Origin: Thermoplasmata archaeon
Lineage (GTDB): Archaea > Thermoplasmatota > Thermoplasmata > Halarchaeoplasmatales > Halarchaeoplasmataceae
Direction of reading: 5' to 3'
Assembly: GCA_019594195.1 (NCBI GenBank)
Contig: JAFDTP010000069.1
Coordinates: 1 to 8,925 of the forward strand
DNA length: 8,925 bases
Below the pieces are notes generated by a model. That model worked only from the letters and a program-made list of their open reading frames with translations, searched no databases and had not been told where the DNA came from. A program made the position numbers and the translations under genes. The first letter of the stretch is position 1. Every line of letters begins with the position of its first letter. Shown in pieces: positions 6,596-8,925 of this stretch.

Positions 6596-7225
6596 ATGAT
6601 AGACGTTGCAGTAATGGCCTCCGGAGGCGGCACTGACTTTCAATCGATAATCGATGCCTGTGAATCAGGAGAGATAGATGCTGAAGTAGAGCTCCTCATA
6701 ACGAACAACCCGGACGCGTATTGTTTAGAGAGAGCTAAAGATCATGATATAGACTACGACGTGATAGATCACCGGGGAAAAAGTCGAAGGGAACACGAAC
6801 AAGAGATAAGCGACACACTAGAAAGGTACGACCCAGACCTTATAGTTCTAGCCGGATACATGAGGATATTCACCGATGAGTTCGTTGATAGATATCAAGG
6901 TGAGATGATCAATATCCACCCGGCTCTTCTTCCCCTCTTCGGCGGCAAAGGCATGTATGGAGAAAAGGTTCACCAGGCCGTTCTTGATGCCGGCATGAAA
7001 AGAACAGGATGCTCTGTTCATTTTGTCACCAGTGAAGTAGACGGCGGTCCGATAATCGATCAAAGATGCGTTCCTGTAAAGGAAGACGACGATCCACACA
7101 GTCTCGCGGAGCGTGTGAAAGAGAAGGAACACGAGCTTCTCCCTTCAGTTGTCGGAGCTTTTGCAGAGGGAAGGGTCAAGTTGCAGGATGGTGAAGCCGT
7201 CATCCTTCCCGAAAAAGATAATTAA
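6596..7225 (+). CDS. purN: Phosphoribosylglycinamide formyltransferase (GAR transformylase)
   Basis: Transfers a formyl group from 10-formyltetrahydrofolate to glycinamide ribonucleotide (GAR), the third step of de novo purine synthesis, in the cytosol. The protein is 209 residues, the usual length for PurN. The N terminus has the phosphate-binding loop ASGGGTDFQSII (residues 8-19). The active site is complete: N106 and H108 in MINIHPALLPLFGG, and D149 in SEVDGG. Segment LAGYMRI (85-91) is also typical. By eye count it has 44 Asp/Glu against 21 Lys/Arg, unusually acidic. The ATG at 6596 has only a weak AGGT upstream and may be nearly leaderless. The transketolase genes follow after 58 bp on the same strand and may be cotranscribed. 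A related formyltransferase cannot be fully excluded, but length and motifs favour PurN strongly. Confidence 0.93.
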   Translation: MIDVAVMASGGGTDFQSIIDACESGEIDAEVELLITNNPDAYCLERAKDHDIDYDVIDHRGKSRREHEQEISDTLERYDPDLIVLAGYMRIFTDEFVDRYQGEMINIHPALLPLFGGKGMYGEKVHQAVLDAGMKRTGCSVHFVTSEVDGGPIIDQRCVPVKEDDDPHSLAERVKEKEHELLPSVVGAFAEGRVKLQDGEAVILPEKDN

Positions 7226-7267
7226 GTCTTACTACATTTCTCATCGAGAAGCGAATTCAAACAGTTT

Positions 7268-7273
7268 GGAGGT
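7268..7273 (+). promoter_or_regulatory. Ribosome binding site GGAGGT for the transketolase N subunit
   Basis: GGAGGT stands ten bases before the ATG at 7284. An out-of-frame ATG at 7277 lies only three bases away, too close for normal use, and reads just 18 codons. The site therefore supports 7284 as the start. The 58-bp gap after purN otherwise holds only a short TTCTC/GAGAA inverted repeat (about 7239-7251). Confidence 0.6.
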
Positions 7274-7283
7274 ATTATGATAG

Positions 7284-8132
7284 ATGCCCGCATTAGAAGA
7301 ATCGAGGATAGAGGAATTAGAGGAGATAGCTAGGAAGATAAGAGTTCACATCGTTAAGAGTACTCACGAGGCAGGCTCAGGACATCCTGGTGGGTCTTTA
7401 TCAGCCACGGATATCCTGACCGCTCTTTATTTTGAAGTGATGGATCATAGACCCGATGAACCAGAGTGGCCTAAAAGAGATAGATTGGTGCTCAGTAAGG
7501 GCCATGCCGCGCCGGCGTTATACGGTGCCTTGGCCGAAGCGGGTTACTTTCCCACCGAAGAACTGATGACCCTGAGAAAGTTGGGATCCAGGTTACAGGG
7601 ACATCCTTCGGTCAAAGATACTCCGGGTGTAGACGCATCGACGGGTTCTCTCGGTCAGGGCCTCTCGATAGCTAACGGCATGGCGCTTTCAGCCAAGATC
7701 GATAGAGAATCCTATAGGGTCTTCGCGATATGCGGCGATGGAGAGATACAGTCTGGTCAGATATGGGAAGCGGCGATGTTCGCCTCTCATAATAATCTAG
7801 ACAACCTTGTCGTGTTTTTGGATAGGAACAAGCTCCAGATCGACGGGGCCACTGAAAAAGTGATGAGCATCGAACCGATCATCTCAAAATGGCGCGCCTT
7901 CGGTTGGCACGTGATGGAGATAAACGGACACGATATGGATCAGATCGTCAACGCGATCAACAGGGCTGAAGAAGTCCATGGCGAACCCTCTATCATAGTC
8001 GCGAATACGATAAAAGGAAAAGGTGTTCCTTTCATGGAAGGTTCACTGGCCTTCCACGGCAAAGCTGCTGATGATGATCAGCTGGAGATAGCGTTGGAAG
8101 CCCTCGATGAAAAAGACGGAGGTGATGAATGA
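7284..8132 (+). CDS. Transketolase, N-terminal subunit
   Basis: The thiamin diphosphate-binding half of transketolase, which moves two-carbon ketol units between sugar phosphates in the non-oxidative pentose phosphate pathway. In archaea and some bacteria the enzyme is two polypeptides that pair to make the active site. Its 282 residues match the usual N-subunit length. Visible motifs are SGHPGG with H34, SKGHAAPALY with H74, LQGHPS with H107, GSLGQG (121-126), the ThDP/metal motif starting GDGE (151-154) and ending at N182, and H258 near the C terminus. These correspond to the known substrate and cofactor residues of single-chain transketolases. The stop overlaps the start of the C-subunit gene (ATGA), so the two are translationally coupled. 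In archaea it supplies erythrose 4-phosphate and pentose phosphate. Confidence 0.95.
   Translation: MPALEESRIEELEEIARKIRVHIVKSTHEAGSGHPGGSLSATDILTALYFEVMDHRPDEPEWPKRDRLVLSKGHAAPALYGALAEAGYFPTEELMTLRKLGSRLQGHPSVKDTPGVDASTGSLGQGLSIANGMALSAKIDRESYRVFAICGDGEIQSGQIWEAAMFASHNNLDNLVVFLDRNKLQIDGATEKVMSIEPIISKWRAFGWHVMEINGHDMDQIVNAINRAEEVHGEPSIIVANTIKGKGVPFMEGSLAFHGKAADDDQLEIALEALDEKDGGDE
8118..8125 (+). promoter_or_regulatory. Consensus ribosome binding site GGAGGTGA for the transketolase C subunit
   Basis: A full match to the complement of the archaeal 16S rRNA 3' end lies within the last codons of the N-subunit gene. The GGAGG core ends six bases before the ATG at 8129, which supports that start; the adjacent ATG at 8132 is the only close alternative. 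Confidence 0.8.
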
Positions 8133-8925
8133 TGTGGGAGATGGCCAAGCAGAGAGACGCCTATGGAGAAGCACTCGTAGAACTCGGCAGAGAAAGAGAC
8201 GATATCGTGGTTCTGGGTGCTGACCTTTGTGGTTCCTGTCGAGTGACAGATTTTGGTGATGAATTTCCAGAAAGGATGTTCAACAGCGGGATAGCCGAAC
8301 AGAATATGACAGGTGTAGCCTCAGGATTAGCTCTTTCTGGTAAAACCGTTTTTTCGAGTACTTTCGCAGTTTTCGCGACTGGTCGCGCCTACGATCAGGT
8401 GAGGCAGAGTATCGCATATCCAGAATTGGATGTGAAGATCGTTTCTACTCATGCGGGCATAACGGTCGGCGGTGACGGCGCTTCTCATCAGATGTTAGAG
8501 GATATAGCTCTGATGAGAGTACTTCCTAACATGAAAGTCGTTGCTCCGGCGGACTATCATGAAAGCAGAAAGGCGACATTCGCGGTCTCAGAAGAGGAAG
8601 GTCCCTTTTACATGCGCATGGGAAGATCCAGCGTTCCTATAGTTACTGAAGAGGACGACCCGTTCGAGATCGGAGAGGCCACGATATTGAAAGAAGGTTC
8701 CGACGTCACTCTCATCGGTACAGGCATAATGGTATCCGAATGTTTGAAAGCCGCCGAGAGGTTGGATAAACAGGAGGACATAGATGCGAGAGTACTAAAC
8801 ATGAGTACGATCAAACCACTAGATGAGAAGAAGATCGTCGAATCTGCGAAAGAAACGGGCGGAATTGTCACCGCGGAAGAACATGTCGTGAGTCAGGGCA
8901 TGGGAAGTGGTATATCTCAAGTGAT
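8129..8925 (+). CDS. Transketolase, C-terminal subunit (3' end outside window)
   Basis: The partner half of the split transketolase: it carries the pyrimidine-binding and C-terminal domains that complete the thiamin diphosphate site at the subunit interface. The 265 complete codons present out of about 310 expected show no stop. Motifs are NSGIAEQNM with E57, the catalytic glutamate that activates the cofactor, FSSTFAVFATGRAYDQ, and STHAGITVGGDGASHQ (H108, H120). The C-terminal domain begins around residue 175 with GEATILKEGSDVTLIGTG and includes the TAEEH segment (residues 248-252). It starts by ATGA overlap with the N-subunit stop. A deoxyxylulose phosphate synthase is related but is normally one chain, and the paired N subunit argues for transketolase. 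Confidence 0.94.
   Translation, partial: MMWEMAKQRDAYGEALVELGRERDDIVVLGADLCGSCRVTDFGDEFPERMFNSGIAEQNMTGVASGLALSGKTVFSSTFAVFATGRAYDQVRQSIAYPELDVKIVSTHAGITVGGDGASHQMLEDIALMRVLPNMKVVAPADYHESRKATFAVSEEEGPFYMRMGRSSVPIVTEEDDPFEIGEATILKEGSDVTLIGTGIMVSECLKAAERLDKQEDIDARVLNMSTIKPLDEKKIVESAKETGGIVTAEEHVVSQGMGSGISQV

Noticed and set aside
6848..7132. A 94-codon minus-strand open frame inside purN
   Set aside because: It is antisense to an intact purN active-site region and has no recognisable domain; it is most likely a by-product of purN codon use.
7277..7333. A short frame starting at ATG 7277 as a leader peptide
   Set aside because: Only 18 codons, the ribosome binding site is too close, and it has no regulatory features; the in-frame transketolase ATG at 7284 fits better.
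8608..8871. An 87-codon minus-strand open frame inside the transketolase C gene
   Set aside because: It is low-complexity, serine-rich and antisense to a confident gene.

Overview
The window looks like chromosomal DNA from an uncultured or little-studied euryarchaeon. Several independent signs support this. Transketolase is split into separate N- and C-terminal genes. The tRNA-Ser gene carries G73 but no encoded CCA. A surface protein ends in a PGF-type (archaeosortase-like) C-terminal anchor. A receiver/PAS/GAF sensor has GAF domains of the kind common in haloarchaea and methanogens. Ribosome binding sites match GGAGGTGA, and TTG and GTG starts occur. The proteins are visibly acid-rich, which hints at a salty habitat. 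I cannot place the lineage further by eye.

Layout: (1) 1-472, plus strand: 3' end of a TrkH-type potassium uptake channel gene. It overlaps tail-to-tail by 7 bp with (2) 466-894, minus strand: a small TPR protein. (3) 1021-3102, minus strand: a secreted, probably cell-wall- or membrane-anchored protein with GLUG repeats, an acidic possible metal-binding loop, three InlB-type B repeats and the PGF anchor. (4) 3216-3300, minus strand: tRNA-Ser(GCU). (5) 3365-6448, minus strand: a 1,027-residue receiver-PAS-GAF-PAS-GAF-GAF-PAS protein with no histidine-kinase catalytic core. (6) A 147-bp divergent intergenic region with a hairpin and a candidate promoter. (7) 6596-8925, plus strand: purN (GAR formyltransferase), then the N and C subunits of transketolase. 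The two transketolase genes are coupled by an ATGA overlap, and the last gene runs off the window.

The plus-strand cluster makes metabolic sense: transketolase interconverts sugar phosphates toward pentose phosphate, the precursor of PRPP, and PurN acts on the PRPP-derived purine intermediate. The minus-strand genes look like separate units (sensing, surface, protein scaffold) rather than one pathway. I found no mobile element, CRISPR array or clearly new multi-gene system. The most unusual item is the large sensor that lacks an output domain. No gene-free stretch exceeds 300 bases.
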